A stretch of 44,353 nucleotides of DNA from contig JADZDL010000021.1 of NCBI GenBank assembly GCA_020851075.1, positions 1 through 44,353 of the forward strand, given 5' to 3'. Positions within the stretch are counted from its first letter, which is position 1. Every line of letters begins with the position of its first letter. Below, in pieces: positions 26,532-34,887 of this stretch. Below the pieces are notes generated by a model. It had not been told where the DNA came from. It did no database searches and saw only the letters and a list, made by a program, of their open reading frames with translations. A program made the position numbers and the translations under genes. Origin of the DNA: Planctomycetota bacterium (GTDB lineage: Bacteria; Planctomycetota; UBA1135; UBA2386).

Positions 26532-27584
26532 ATGTCCCAAAACCCTGATCACCGTCTCACTCGCTACGCCTCCGGTTCGGGTTGAGCAGCGAAATTGCCG
26601 CCGGGGAGCCTCGGGCAGGTTCTCCAGAAACTCGGTACTTCCGAACATCCTGATCTGCTCGCGGGCAACCGCGGCTTTGAGGATGCGGGGATCTTTCGTC
26701 TCGACGCCGAACGTGCGCTCGTGCAGACGGTCGACTTCTTCCCGCCGATCTGCGACGACCCGCGGTGGTTTGGGCGCATCGCCGCGGCGAACTCGTTGTC
26801 CGACGTCTATGCGATGGGTGGGCGGCCGATCACGGCGATGAACCTCGTTGGCTGGCCGCGCGATCTCGACCTCGAGTTGCTCGGCGAGGTGCTCGCGGGT
26901 GGTCTCGAGAAGATCCACGAAGCGGGTGCAGTGCTCTGCGGTGGGCATTCGGTCGTCGATCAGGAGATCAAGTACGGTCTATCCGTCACGGGCACCGTGC
27001 ATCCGGAGCGCTTCTGGCGCAATGGCGGCGCCCGCGAAGGGGACGTGCTGGTTCTTACCAAGCCCCTCGGCATGGGGCCGATCTCGACGGCGATCAAGCG
27101 CGAGAAGGCCACGCCGGACGTCGCCGAGGCGGCGATGCGGCAGATGGCGACGCTGAACAAGGCGGCGTGCGAAGCCGTGCTCGACCTCGAAGTGCACGGG
27201 GCAACCGACGTCACCGGTTTTGGGCTCATGGGCCACGGCTGTGAGATGGCCGAAGGCTCGGGGCTGCAGCTCGTGCTCACAGCGACGGCGTTGCCGGTGC
27301 TTGCGGGCGCGCTCGAAGTCGTGCGCGCGGGCGTGATGTCGGGCGGCTGCAACCGCGGCAAGGCGTTCTACGGCCCAAAGGTGCGCATCGAAGCGAGTGT
27401 CGACGAAGCGCTCGCGAACCTCGTGTTTGATGCGGAGACGTCCGGCGGACTCATGCTCGCGGTGCCGGCGGCGCTGGCTCCCAAGGTCGAGCAGCGCCTG
27501 CGCGATGCGGGGGCCCTTGCCTACGCGGTCATCGGCCACTTCGTCGCGCAACCGACGGGGGGCCCAAGCGTCGTGCTGGCCTGA
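26532..27584 (+). CDS. selD: selenide, water dikinase (selenophosphate synthetase), a predicted selenoprotein with in-frame UGA
   Basis: 350 residues when the in-frame TGA at 26583-26585 is read as selenocysteine. From ATG 26532 the reading is MSQNPDHRLTRYASGSG-Sec-AAKLPPGSLGQVLQ, which aligns with the E. coli SelD segment LTxYSxGAGCGCK. Sec18 sits on the catalytic Cys17 and Lys21 on the essential Lys20. The frame then continues without break through DAGIFRLDAERALVQTVDFF, the ATP/Mg region ANSLSDVYAMGG, GGHSVVDQEIKYGLSVTG, TDVTGFGLMGHG and ETSGGLML. The enzyme makes selenophosphate from selenide and ATP. Sec-containing SelD is known in other bacteria. An ordinary caller would start at 26595 and lose the active site. 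A plausible SECIS hairpin lies just after the UGA. Starts 17 bp after selA. Confidence 0.93.
26583..26585 (+). other. UGA selenocysteine codon in selD
   Basis: TGA at codon 18 of selD, in frame with the ATG at 26532 and with the rest of the enzyme. Flanking residues on both sides are those expected for the SelD active site, which excludes a chance stop or a decayed gene as the simplest reading. Confidence 0.9.
26596..26617 (+). promoter_or_regulatory. candidate bacterial SECIS hairpin inside selD
   Basis: TGCC (26596-26599) pairs with GGCA (26614-26617). After a 2-nt bulge (26600-26601), CGGG pairs with the CTCG-side bases 26610-26613 (C-G, G-C, G-U, G-C), leaving a GAGC tetraloop at 26606-26609. 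The loop lies 20-24 nt past the UGA and begins with G, as expected for SelB-recognised bacterial elements. Folding was done by eye. Confidence 0.6.
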
Positions 27585-27588
27585 CCTT

Positions 27589-28572
27589 CTACCGGCCGAG
27601 CAGCTTCTTCTGTTCGGCGGACAGGTCCGGGGCCGCCTTCTTGCCGTGGTCGGTGAGGCGCACGGTGTAGTCCATGACGGTCATGCCTTTGCGCGAACGC
27701 ACCGGCAGGCCGTTCTCATACTGCAAGGGGCCGTCCGCCTTCTTCCCATCGGCTTCCTTCTCCTCTTCCTCCTCGTCGTCAGCGCCCGCGGCCTGCACGC
27801 CGGCGCCGGCGCGCAAGAACACGACCTGACCGGCACCGCCCGCGTTCTGCTTGTTCCAGCCGCGGAACCGCAGTTCGTGCACGATGCCCGTCGCGGGGTC
27901 CAGCAGGATCGCCAGATCGACGGTGGCGGCGGGTGGCGTGGCGGCGGGGCGCGCGCCGGCATTGGCGTTGAGGTTCAAACGGAACTCGTTCATGGCCATC
28001 GGTGCGGTCAGGCACGTGGGCACGAGGCCGCTCCAGGTGGCATCCTTCACCTGGTCGGCGCTGAGGGCTACGGAGAGGACCTCGACGGGGCGGTCGTCGA
28101 GCGAACCGGTGTCGCGATGCACGATGGCGAGCTCAAAGGCCGCGAGCTGTTCGAGCAGCAGCTCTACATCGGGCACGAACGAGGTCGTGTTGCCGTCGGC
28201 AAACCGGCCCGCGCGCAGCGTCCAGGCCGAGTTGTCGTCCTTGGCGATCGTGCGGCGGCCCGCGCTGAGGACCTCGTCCTTGGGATCGCCGTCGAACGTG
28301 CAAGCGACCAGGCCTGGGTGCCACGAACCGGCGACCTTGCCTTGGTTGCGGCCGGCGAACGCCTGTTCGAGGGCATTCTGGGCGCCCTGCTTCTTGCTGT
28401 TTTGGGCCCAGCTCGCGGCAAAGGCCGTGTCCGTCGTCGCCGCCGTCTTGGTGAGGGCAGTCTTGAGCCTTGGCCGGGCGGCCTGCAGCGGGTCCGCAGG
28501 TTTCGGAGCCTCCTGGGCGTGCAGGAGGCTGGCGAGGGTGAGGACGAACAACGCGAGAGCGGGACGTTGCAT
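27589..28572 (-). CDS. secreted hypothetical protein
   Basis: 327 residues from ATG 28570-28572, which gives a signal peptide (MQRPALALFVLTLASLLHAQ); the frame is open 37 codons upstream without a signal. The mature part is mixed alpha/beta with strands such as AWTLRAGRFADGNTTSFVPD and MAMNEFRLNLNANAGA. A highly acidic/charged low-complexity loop (DDEEEEEKEADGKKADG) occurs near residue 275, and the protein ends in a Lys-rich tail. No family recognised. Convergent with selD (4 bp between stops). It lies 79 bp downstream of rbfA on the same strand, where truB often sits in other bacteria. Confidence 0.6.
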   Translation of the reverse strand: MQRPALALFVLTLASLLHAQEAPKPADPLQAARPRLKTALTKTAATTDTAFAASWAQNSKKQGAQNALEQAFAGRNQGKVAGSWHPGLVACTFDGDPKDEVLSAGRRTIAKDDNSAWTLRAGRFADGNTTSFVPDVELLLEQLAAFELAIVHRDTGSLDDRPVEVLSVALSADQVKDATWSGLVPTCLTAPMAMNEFRLNLNANAGARPAATPPAATVDLAILLDPATGIVHELRFRGWNKQNAGGAGQVVFLRAGAGVQAAGADDEEEEEKEADGKKADGPLQYENGLPVRSRKGMTVMDYTVRLTDHGKKAAPDLSAEQKKLLGR

Positions 28573-28651
28573 GGCGCCGTGCAACGAAGCACGGCCGGCC
28601 GAACTCTGCAACCGCCAGCGGGAAATAGGCCCCGACTCAGCTGGCGCTGGA

Positions 28652-29089
28652 CTAGCTGGCGCCGGTCTTCGGGGGCTCGGCATCGCCGGGGCCCGCTTCC
28701 GGCGGTGTCGCCGTAGCGCCCGGGTTGTTCTGCTCCCGCAGTTCGCGTTCGTGCTTGAGGTCCTCGAGCAGCTTGTTGACGCGAATGCCGGCGGTCAGGC
28801 CTTCGTCGTAGACGAACTCAAGGTGCGGCACCGAGCGCGTGTGGATCGCCTTGGCGATGACCTTCTGGCACAGGCCGCGGGCGCGGCGCAGCACCCCTTC
28901 GTTCTCGCGGCGGGCTTTGTCGTCGCCGAGCACGGACCAGTAGGCCTTGCACTGCGTAAACTCGGTGTCGACCTCGACGCGGGTGATCGTGACCATGCCG
29001 AGTTTGGGGTCGGCCAGGTCACGCAGGATCACGAGGGCGAGGCTCTCCTTGATCTGTTCTTGGAGGCGGGCGAGGCGGCGGTCGTTCAT
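28652..29089 (-). CDS. rbfA: 30S ribosome-binding factor A
   Basis: 145 residues from ATG 29087-29089, which overlaps the stop of the DUF503 gene (ATGA), indicating translational coupling. RbfA is a KH-fold factor needed for late maturation of the 16S rRNA 5' region in the small subunit. Family features: RRLARLQEQIKESLALVILR at the start, DLADPKLGMVTITRVEVDTEFTQCKAYWSVLG in the core strands, and IHTRSVPHLEFVYDEGLTAGIRVNKLLEDL, which includes the usual R-x-x-P-x-L-x-F-x-x-D end. The C-terminal 25 residues are a Pro/Gly/Glu-rich tail. Downstream member of the nusA-infB cluster. Confidence 0.93.
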   Translation of the reverse strand: MNDRRLARLQEQIKESLALVILRDLADPKLGMVTITRVEVDTEFTQCKAYWSVLGDDKARRENEGVLRRARGLCQKVIAKAIHTRSVPHLEFVYDEGLTAGIRVNKLLEDLKHERELREQNNPGATATPPEAGPGDAEPPKTGAS

Positions 29090-29379
29090 CGAGGCAGAAT
29101 GATCTCGAGCTGGTGGTCGGCGAGCGAGCCGTCTCGCCATTCCCGCAGCTCGTTGAGGAGGTGGTCCATGGTGCTGTTCAAGTGGGCGGTGTCACTACCG
29201 GCCACTACCGCACCCAGTGTAGCGATTGTGCAGATATCGAGGTCTTCGATCTCCGCGATCGAGACGTTGAACGAGCGCCGCAGTCGGTCCTTGAGGGCCT
29301 TGATGACGTTGCGCTTGTCCTTGAGCGTCTCCGCGTAGGGGATCTCGAGGGTGAACTGGAGCACGCCGATGTGCAGCAT
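29086..29379 (-). CDS. DUF503 (YlxP-like) protein
   Basis: 97 residues, the normal length. The sequence HIGVLQFTLEIPYAETLKDK followed by RNVIKALKDRLRRSFNVSIA and an IEDLD/T(I)AxLG strand is the DUF503 signature. These small proteins are typically encoded between infB and rbfA, as here, and are presumed to act in ribosome assembly or translation. Its stop overlaps the rbfA start by 4 nt. A 154-bp gap with a short tandem repeat separates it from infB. Confidence 0.9.
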   Translation of the reverse strand: MLHIGVLQFTLEIPYAETLKDKRNVIKALKDRLRRSFNVSIAEIEDLDICTIATLGAVVAGSDTAHLNSTMDHLLNELREWRDGSLADHQLEIILPR

Positions 29380-29465
29380 GGTTCAGCCGGGGGAAGGATG
29401 GTTCCGCGGTAGCCGTCCGCCCCGCAGGGGGCTGGGGGACGAACGGGGCCAGTCATCTGGTCAGC

Positions 29466-29519
29466 CAAACACTGGTAGCTAGACAAACACAGGTTGCTAC
29501 ACAAACACAGGTAGCCAGA
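29466..29519. repeat. three copies of an 18-bp tandem repeat
   Basis: Three consecutive 18-mers with the shared core CAAACAC-x-GGT-x-GC (29466-29483, 29484-29501, 29502-29519), differing at a few positions each. They lie in the gap between infB and the DUF503 gene, beginning 14 bp past the infB stop on the infB side. The gap has no coding frame of note and is AT-richer than its surroundings. Confidence 0.8.
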
Positions 29520-29533
29520 AGGCCAAACGCTGC

Positions 29534-32500
29534 TCAGTTGCCGCCGAGCGTGCGTTTGACGAGTTCGGTCTGCACGAACTCGAGTTGGTCGCCGACCTTG
29601 AGGTCCTGGTAACCCTCGAGGGTCATGCCGCACTCGAAGCCTGCCTTGACGTCGCGCACGTCTTCTTCGACGCGGCGCAAGCTCGCGAGCTTGCCGGTCC
29701 AGACCACCATGCCCTCGCGCGACAGGCGAACCGACGCGCTGCGGCGGATGATGCCATCGAGCACGCGGCAGCCGGCGATCGTGCCGAACTTGCTGGACTT
29801 GAAGGTGGCGCGGATCTCGGCGTGGCCGATGACGTTCTGCACTTCCTGGGGGGCGAGCATGCCCTCCATGGCGGCGCGAACCTGATCGAGCAGCTCGTAG
29901 ATGACGTCGTAGTAGCGAACTTCGACGCCGGCGCGTTCGGCCTGCTGGCGCGCACTGCTGTCGGCGACGGTGTTGAAACCGACGATGACGGCGCCCGAGG
30001 CCTCGGCGAGGCTGACGTCGGTCTCGTTGATGCCGCCGAGACCGCTGTGCACGAGATTCACGCGCACTTCCGCCGTCTGCAGCTCGTCGAGACACTTCTT
30101 GATCGGCTCGAGCGAACCCATCGCGTCGGCCTTGAGGATGAGCTTGATCTCCTTGAGATTGCGCTCGGCGAGCTTCGCCGACAGTGTCTCGAGGGTGACC
30201 GCACTGCGTTCGGCGCGGGACAGCTCGCGCACGCGGCGCTGGCGTTCCTCGACGACTTCGCGGGCCTTCTTGGCGTCCTCGACGACGAACAGCTTGTCGC
30301 CAGGCGACGGCAGGCGATCGAGGCCGAACACGGTGATCGGCGTCGACGGACCGGCTGCCGTGAGGTTGCGGCCGTGGTCGTCGATCATCGCGCGCACGCG
30401 CGCAAAACTCTCGCCGCAGACCATCTGGTCCTTCAGGTGCATCGTGCCGTCGGTCACCAGCAGGGTGACGACGACGCCTTGCTCGGGCGACTGCCGCGAC
30501 TCGACGACGACACCCTTGCCGGGGGCGTCCGGGCGCGCGCGCAGTTCGAGCACTTCGGCTTCGAGCATGATGCGCGCGATGAGGTCGTCGAGACCCGTGC
30601 GCTTCGTGGCCGACACTTCGACGACGCCGACGTCACCGCCGAAGTCTTCGGACTGCAGGCCCTTGATGATCAGCTGTTGCTTGACCTGCATGGGCTTGGC
30701 GCTCGGCAGATCGCACTTGGTGATCGCGACGATGATCGGGACCTTGGCAGCCTTCGCGTGGTTGATGGCTTCTTCGGTCTGCGGCATGACGCCGTCGTCG
30801 GCCGCGACCACGAGCACGACGATATCCGTGAGGTCGGCGCCGCGAGCGCGCATCGCGGTGAACGCGGCGTGGCCCGGGGTGTCGAGCACGACGAAGGCAG
30901 AACCGTCTTCGTTGGTGACCTTGTAGGCACCGATGTGCTGGGTGATGCCGCCGGCCTCGTGTTTGGTGACGTCGCTGTTGCGCAGCGCGTCCATCAGCGA
31001 GGTCTTGCCGTGGTCGACGTGGCCCATGAAGGTCACGACCGGGGCGCGCACCATCGACTCTTCGTCGGCGCTATCCTCGACCAGCTGCTCGATGAGCTGG
31101 TCCATGGCTTCCTTGTGCTCGACGATCTTGATGTTGCGTTCGAGCTCGAGGCCGATGAGTTCGACCTCTTCGTTGTTCAGCAACGAGTTGATGTTCTTGC
31201 CCGGGATCTTGAGCCGGAACGTCAGCGTGCCGATCAGTTCGTTGACCTTGATGCCGAGGGCCTCGGACAACGCCTTGATCGAGACCGGTTCCTGGACTTC
31301 GACCTCGCGATTCGGGTCGAGCGACGGCGCCGCGCGCTGCTTGCGCTGGCCACCGAAGGCTCCACCGCGACCGGCGTCGCGACCCGTTCCGCGTTGGTTG
31401 GTCTGGCCGGGGCCTGCCGGGGCGCGGCGAACACCCGTCTGCGGCGAGGGCCGCACACCGGTGCGCTGCTGCATCTTCTGCAACGCAGCGCGGCGCAGAT
31501 CGCGCGGCGCGGCCGGAGCCGACCGGCGGGTCGCGTCGCGAATGGTCTCCTGAGGCAGTTCGATGCGGCCAACGACGGTCGCCTTCTTCTGCGGCACCAG
31601 CAACCGGCGAACACTGTCGTCCGGCACGGCGGCGGCCGGGGGAACGGGCGGGGCGCTGGCTGCGGCCGGAGCAGCGCCAGCGGCTGTCACTGGCGGCAAC
31701 GCTTCGGCGGCCGGCGCGGCACTCGTCGTTTCGACCGGTGCTACTGGCGGCAGAGGCGGCGCATCGGTCGGTTCGGCGGCGCGGCTCGGCGCCTGGGCCG
31801 ATGCCGCAACTCCCGCTGGCTTCTGCTGCGCATCCCGGTGACCGGGTGCCCTGGTTGCCGGGGACTGAGCTCCGGATGCGGCCGCGGGGCGGGCAGCCGA
31901 GTCAGGCCGAGTCGGTTCGACGCGCGTGTTTGCGGGGCGTTGTCCCGTGGCGCTGTGAGCGGCAGGATTGGATGCTGCCGGTGTAGACGCCGCGGGCCGG
32001 AGAGTTGCCGGCGTGGGCGTGGGCGTGGGCGGACCTGCTTTAGGGGCCGCCACCGAGGGCTGAGTCGTTTGGGGGGCTGACCCACTCGCAGGCCGGGCAG
32101 GTTCTGCCGCCGGCGCATCGAGGCCAGGCAATGCCTTGCCGCCGGAGGCAGGGTTTTCGCTTGCCGGGGGCGTTTGGGTTGCCGGGGACTTTGCCGCCGG
32201 CGTCGTCGCCTGGGCGGTCGGCTTCGTCTGGGGGCCAGGTTGCGAAACGGCTGGCGAAGAGGCTGCCGTTGCCGGCGCCGAAATGGGTTTTGCCTGGGCC
32301 GATTCTGCATCGACGGTTTTCGCCTGGGCAGCGGCCCCCGTCGCTGGGGAACCCGTCGCGGGAGCTGCTTCGACAGCGGAATTCTCCTGAGAGGTGGCCT
32401 CCGTAGAGGCCGCCTCCGGAGCTGCGCCATCGCGCCGAGGCGGCATGCGCTTCAGCGGCGCTTTTGGCAGCGGCTTCTTCGGCAGTTCCTTCAGCTCCTT

Positions 32501-32773
32501 CTTTGCCGGCGAATCGGATTCGACGTCCTCGGCAGCAGCAGCGCTGAGCAGCTTCTTCTTGGGAGTCGCCGAGGGCGCCGCTTCTTCCGCGACTGCCTGA
32601 CGACGCAAGCCCTGGGCGGAGAGGCGTGCTTCGACCATCATCAGGTCGGCATCGTCCAGCACCGTCATGTGGGTCTTGATGTTCTCGAAGCCGATCTCAC
32701 GCAGCAGCTTCGCCAGGTCGGGACCCCGCATCCCGAATTCCTTGGCTAGTTCGAAGACTCGTACCTTTTTCAA
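29534..32773 (-). CDS. infB: translation initiation factor IF-2
   Basis: 1079 residues, longer than the common ~890. The start is TTG 32771-32773: it gives [20 protein letters not shown], the conserved IF-2 N-terminal domain, and has GAGGAG 8 nt upstream. Residues about 75-450 are an Ala/Pro/Thr-rich, poorly ordered linker. A second N-terminal subdomain ([22 protein letters not shown]) precedes the GTPase domain at about 570: [20 protein letters not shown] (G1), then DTPGHAAF (G3) and TKCDLP (G4, TKCD in place of NKxD). Domains II-IV follow to the end ([36 protein letters not shown]). IF-2 places fMet-tRNA on the 30S subunit and promotes subunit joining. Downstream of nusA by 113 bp. Confidence 0.96.
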   Translation of the reverse strand: MKKVRVFELAKEFGMRGPDLAKLLREIGFENIKTHMTVLDDADLMMVEARLSAQGLRRQAVAEEAAPSATPKKKLLSAAAAEDVESDSPAKKELKELPKKPLPKAPLKRMPPRRDGAAPEAASTEATSQENSAVEAAPATGSPATGAAAQAKTVDAESAQAKPISAPATAASSPAVSQPGPQTKPTAQATTPAAKSPATQTPPASENPASGGKALPGLDAPAAEPARPASGSAPQTTQPSVAAPKAGPPTPTPTPATLRPAASTPAASNPAAHSATGQRPANTRVEPTRPDSAARPAAASGAQSPATRAPGHRDAQQKPAGVAASAQAPSRAAEPTDAPPLPPVAPVETTSAAPAAEALPPVTAAGAAPAAASAPPVPPAAAVPDDSVRRLLVPQKKATVVGRIELPQETIRDATRRSAPAAPRDLRRAALQKMQQRTGVRPSPQTGVRRAPAGPGQTNQRGTGRDAGRGGAFGGQRKQRAAPSLDPNREVEVQEPVSIKALSEALGIKVNELIGTLTFRLKIPGKNINSLLNNEEVELIGLELERNIKIVEHKEAMDQLIEQLVEDSADEESMVRAPVVTFMGHVDHGKTSLMDALRNSDVTKHEAGGITQHIGAYKVTNEDGSAFVVLDTPGHAAFTAMRARGADLTDIVVLVVAADDGVMPQTEEAINHAKAAKVPIIVAITKCDLPSAKPMQVKQQLIIKGLQSEDFGGDVGVVEVSATKRTGLDDLIARIMLEAEVLELRARPDAPGKGVVVESRQSPEQGVVVTLLVTDGTMHLKDQMVCGESFARVRAMIDDHGRNLTAAGPSTPITVFGLDRLPSPGDKLFVVEDAKKAREVVEERQRRVRELSRAERSAVTLETLSAKLAERNLKEIKLILKADAMGSLEPIKKCLDELQTAEVRVNLVHSGLGGINETDVSLAEASGAVIVGFNTVADSSARQQAERAGVEVRYYDVIYELLDQVRAAMEGMLAPQEVQNVIGHAEIRATFKSSKFGTIAGCRVLDGIIRRSASVRLSREGMVVWTGKLASLRRVEEDVRDVKAGFECGMTLEGYQDLKVGDQLEFVQTELVKRTLGGN

Positions 32774-32781
32774 TCGCGTTG

Positions 32782-32787
32782 CTCCTC
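32782..32787 (-). promoter_or_regulatory. Shine-Dalgarno GAGGAG supporting the TTG start of infB
   Basis: Read on the minus strand, GAGGAG stands 8 nt before the TTG. No ATG or GTG occurs in frame at the conserved N-terminus, so the rare TTG start is supported by both the homology and this site. Confidence 0.75.
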
Positions 32788-32886
32788 ACCGATCCGCGGC
32801 TCTGCCGAGTGGCAGAAGGGCTGTTCGGGTAGTTCGGTTCCGGGTTGCAGGGTCTGTGGCTCTGAGAATATCTAGTTGGCCAAGGT

Positions 32887-34026
32887 CTAGTTGGGGGCGG
32901 TGGTATCGCCACCGGACGATTCGGTCGGCGGCACTTGCTCCGCTTCCGTAGCGGTCGGCTCGGCGGCATTCGCAGCGCCATCCTGGGCACCTTCGCTATC
33001 CGCACTGCCGCCGTCCGCACTGCCGCCGTCCGCACTGCCGCCGTCCTCACCGCCGCCGTCCGAGACTGGGCCATCCTCCGCCTCGACCGAACGTTCGAGT
33101 TCGGCGCGCGTCATGATGTCGATGTCCCAACCGGTCAGCTTGCTGGCCAGGCGGACGTTCTGGCCCTTGCGGCCGATCGCGAGCGATTGCTGGTCTTCAT
33201 TGACGATGACGAGCGCCTTCTTCGCAGCCGGGTCGAGCGTGATGTCCCCGACGTCTGCGGGCTTCAGCGCGTTGGCGATGAGTGTCGTGGGGTCGTTGTT
33301 CCAGCGAATGATGTCGATGCGCTCGCCGTTGAGTTCGTCGATGATCGACTTGATGCGGTTGCCGCGCACACCGACGCAGGCGCCGACGCAGTCGACCTTC
33401 TCGTCGGTCGAGTCGACCGCGAGCTTGGTGCGGTAGCCGGGTTCGCGCTCGATGCGACGGATCGAGATGGTGCCGTCGGAAATCTCCGGCACTTCGAGTT
33501 CGAACAAGGCGCGCACGAGGTCGCGGTGGGTGCGGCTCAGGATCACCTTGACGCGCGGGCCGACCTTCTTGACCTCGTAGATGAGGGCGCGAATGCGTTC
33601 GCCGACGTTGTAGTTTTCGCTGCGGACTTTCTCGGCTCGCGGCAGGATGCCCTCGATGTTGCGACCGAGGTTGACGATGACCGTATCACCTTCGAAGCGC
33701 TGGATCGTGCCGCTCGTGATCTCGCCGAGTTTCTGCTCGAACTCGCCAAAGATGACGTCACGTTCGGCTTCGCGGATCTTGCCCGTGATCGCCTGCTTCA
33801 CCGACATCGCAAAGATGCGGCCCTGCTCTTCCATCGACACGTCGTAGTTGCAGCCGAACTCACCGGTCTCGCGGTCGAGGGTGATGTCGACGTCGTCGAC
33901 GCCGTACTTCTTGGCCAAAGCCTGAGCCATCGCCTGCTCGATGGCGACGATCAGCGCTTCCTTGTCGATCTCCTTGTCGCGGGCGATGGAGTCGATGTAG
34001 CGGAGGATATCGGCGTGGTTGGCCAT
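32887..34026 (-). CDS. nusA: transcription termination/antitermination factor NusA
   Basis: 379 residues from ATG 34024-34026. NusA binds RNA polymerase and nascent RNA to modulate pausing, termination and antitermination. The N-terminal domain (ILRYIDSIARDKEIDKEALI) is followed by an S1 domain (about 130-200: GTIQRFEGDTVIVNLGRNIEGILP), then KH1 (VGACVGVRGNRIKSIIDELN) and KH2 (SLAIGRKGQNVRLASKLTGW). There are no C-terminal acidic repeat domains of the E. coli type. Instead a disordered Asp/Gly/Ser/Glu-rich tail of about 65 residues includes GGSADGGSADGGSAD from a DNA tandem repeat. First gene of the cluster; the usual upstream neighbour rimP is absent. Confidence 0.95.
   Translation of the reverse strand: MANHADILRYIDSIARDKEIDKEALIVAIEQAMAQALAKKYGVDDVDITLDRETGEFGCNYDVSMEEQGRIFAMSVKQAITGKIREAERDVIFGEFEQKLGEITSGTIQRFEGDTVIVNLGRNIEGILPRAEKVRSENYNVGERIRALIYEVKKVGPRVKVILSRTHRDLVRALFELEVPEISDGTISIRRIEREPGYRTKLAVDSTDEKVDCVGACVGVRGNRIKSIIDELNGERIDIIRWNNDPTTLIANALKPADVGDITLDPAAKKALVIVNEDQQSLAIGRKGQNVRLASKLTGWDIDIMTRAELERSVEAEDGPVSDGGGEDGGSADGGSADGGSADSEGAQDGAANAAEPTATEAEQVPPTESSGGDTTAPN
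33001..33060. repeat. four copies of a 15-bp tandem repeat within nusA
   Basis: CGCACTGCCGCCGTC occurs three times without change (33001-33045), followed by a two-base variant (33046-33060). It encodes repeated Asp-Gly-Gly-Ser-Ala units in the acidic tail of NusA. The period is a multiple of three, so copy number can change without frameshift. Confidence 0.9.
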
Positions 34027-34392
34027 TTTAGGTCGAGAGAAACAGCCGGTACGGAGAAACGGCAAGGCCCCAGCAGGCAGCAGAATTCCCGTCCCCCGAA
34101 CCTGGATTCGGGGTTCCTGCAGCGGATCGTGCCGCCCGCGAGGGGTTCTGCCAACTGCCCGGGCGTCGCCTGGGTTGTCGGTTTCGAACTGGATGAGGCT
34201 GCGCAAGGCGTCCACATCGAGTTCGGAAGGGTGAAGATGCTATCCCGGGGGGGCGTCGGGTCAAGCGACCAGTCCGAACCCGAGCAGGTTACTCGCCATT
34301 CGAGGGGACTAGGAGCATAGGATTCGTCGTCCCAAGGCTCTCGCCAGCCAGGTTGCAGCTCGCCATTCGCCATGCTTCATCACGCCAGCACC
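34027..34392. other. 366-bp divergent intergenic region upstream of nusA
   Basis: It must hold the promoter of the nusA-infB-rbfA cluster and perhaps that of the GNAT gene. Bases 34094-34100 (CCCCGAA) pair perfectly with 34107-34113 around a 6-nt loop, a hairpin in the nusA leader on the minus strand. A smaller GCCG/CGGC pair lies nearer the start. I see no rimP, no tRNA (a tRNA often precedes nusA elsewhere) and no convincing -35/-10 pair. Confidence 0.4.
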
Positions 34393-34854
34393 ATGCAGGT
34401 CCGACCGTTCCGGCTCGACGACGCTGGCGCCGTGGAACCGTGGTTGACCGGACCCGGTCTATCCTTGCCGGGTGGCACGGCCCGCATCAACTGGCCCGAA
34501 CGCATGCTGGCGGATTCGCGCATCGTGGCGCAGGTCGCCGTGGTCGAAGGGCGCCGTGTGGGTTTTGTTCGGCTCGATTGTGGCCCGGATCGGATCGCCG
34601 AGATCACGCTGGTGATCGCGCCGGGCACGCGGCGGCGTGGTCTCGGCCGCCGGATGTTTGAGAGCGCCTTGGAGCAGGCCCGCCGGCTCGGGGTGTGGCG
34701 AATGGTTGCCATCATCGATATCGGCAATGAACCTGCCCTCGCGTTCTTCCTGGAACAGGGCTTCTACGCCGATGGCCTGCTGGGCGAACGCATCCGGCTG
34801 GCCCGGATCGTGCATGCCGGGGATCACCAGCGCCCGCTCGAAATCGAAGTCTGA
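34393..34854 (+). CDS. GNAT-family N-acetyltransferase
   Basis: 153 residues from ATG 34393 (MQVRPFRLDDAGAVEPWL, the usual GNAT opening); ATG 34372 would add 7 residues. Motif A is clear: AEITLVIAPGTRRRGLGRRM, with R-R-x-G-x-G as the acetyl-CoA pyrophosphate loop, followed by the FESALEQARRLGVWRMVAI helix-strand and NEPALAFFLEQGFYADG (motif B with the bulged-helix and Tyr region). Acceptor unknown; small-molecule amine or protein N-terminus are both possible. The end of the gene lies 33 bp from the convergent kinase stop. Confidence 0.85.
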   Translation: MQVRPFRLDDAGAVEPWLTGPGLSLPGGTARINWPERMLADSRIVAQVAVVEGRRVGFVRLDCGPDRIAEITLVIAPGTRRRGLGRRMFESALEQARRLGVWRMVAIIDIGNEPALAFFLEQGFYADGLLGERIRLARIVHAGDHQRPLEIEV

Positions 34855-34887
34855 CCGCGCAGGGCGCGAGCGCGAACCGTCGCCGGC

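Noticed and set aside
26583..26585. selD read as a pseudogene with a premature stop
   Set aside because: The TGA falls exactly at the catalytic Cys/Sec site, both flanks are conserved, and selA is adjacent; recoding explains it better than decay.
25066..27600. selC (tRNA-Sec) gene near selA-selD
   Set aside because: Looked for because of the Sec system, but no cloverleaf with a long variable arm or a T-loop consensus was seen in the short gaps here or in other gaps of the window.
29585..32080. 831-codon plus-strand open frame
   Set aside because: Antisense shadow of infB, whose GTPase motifs are unambiguous.
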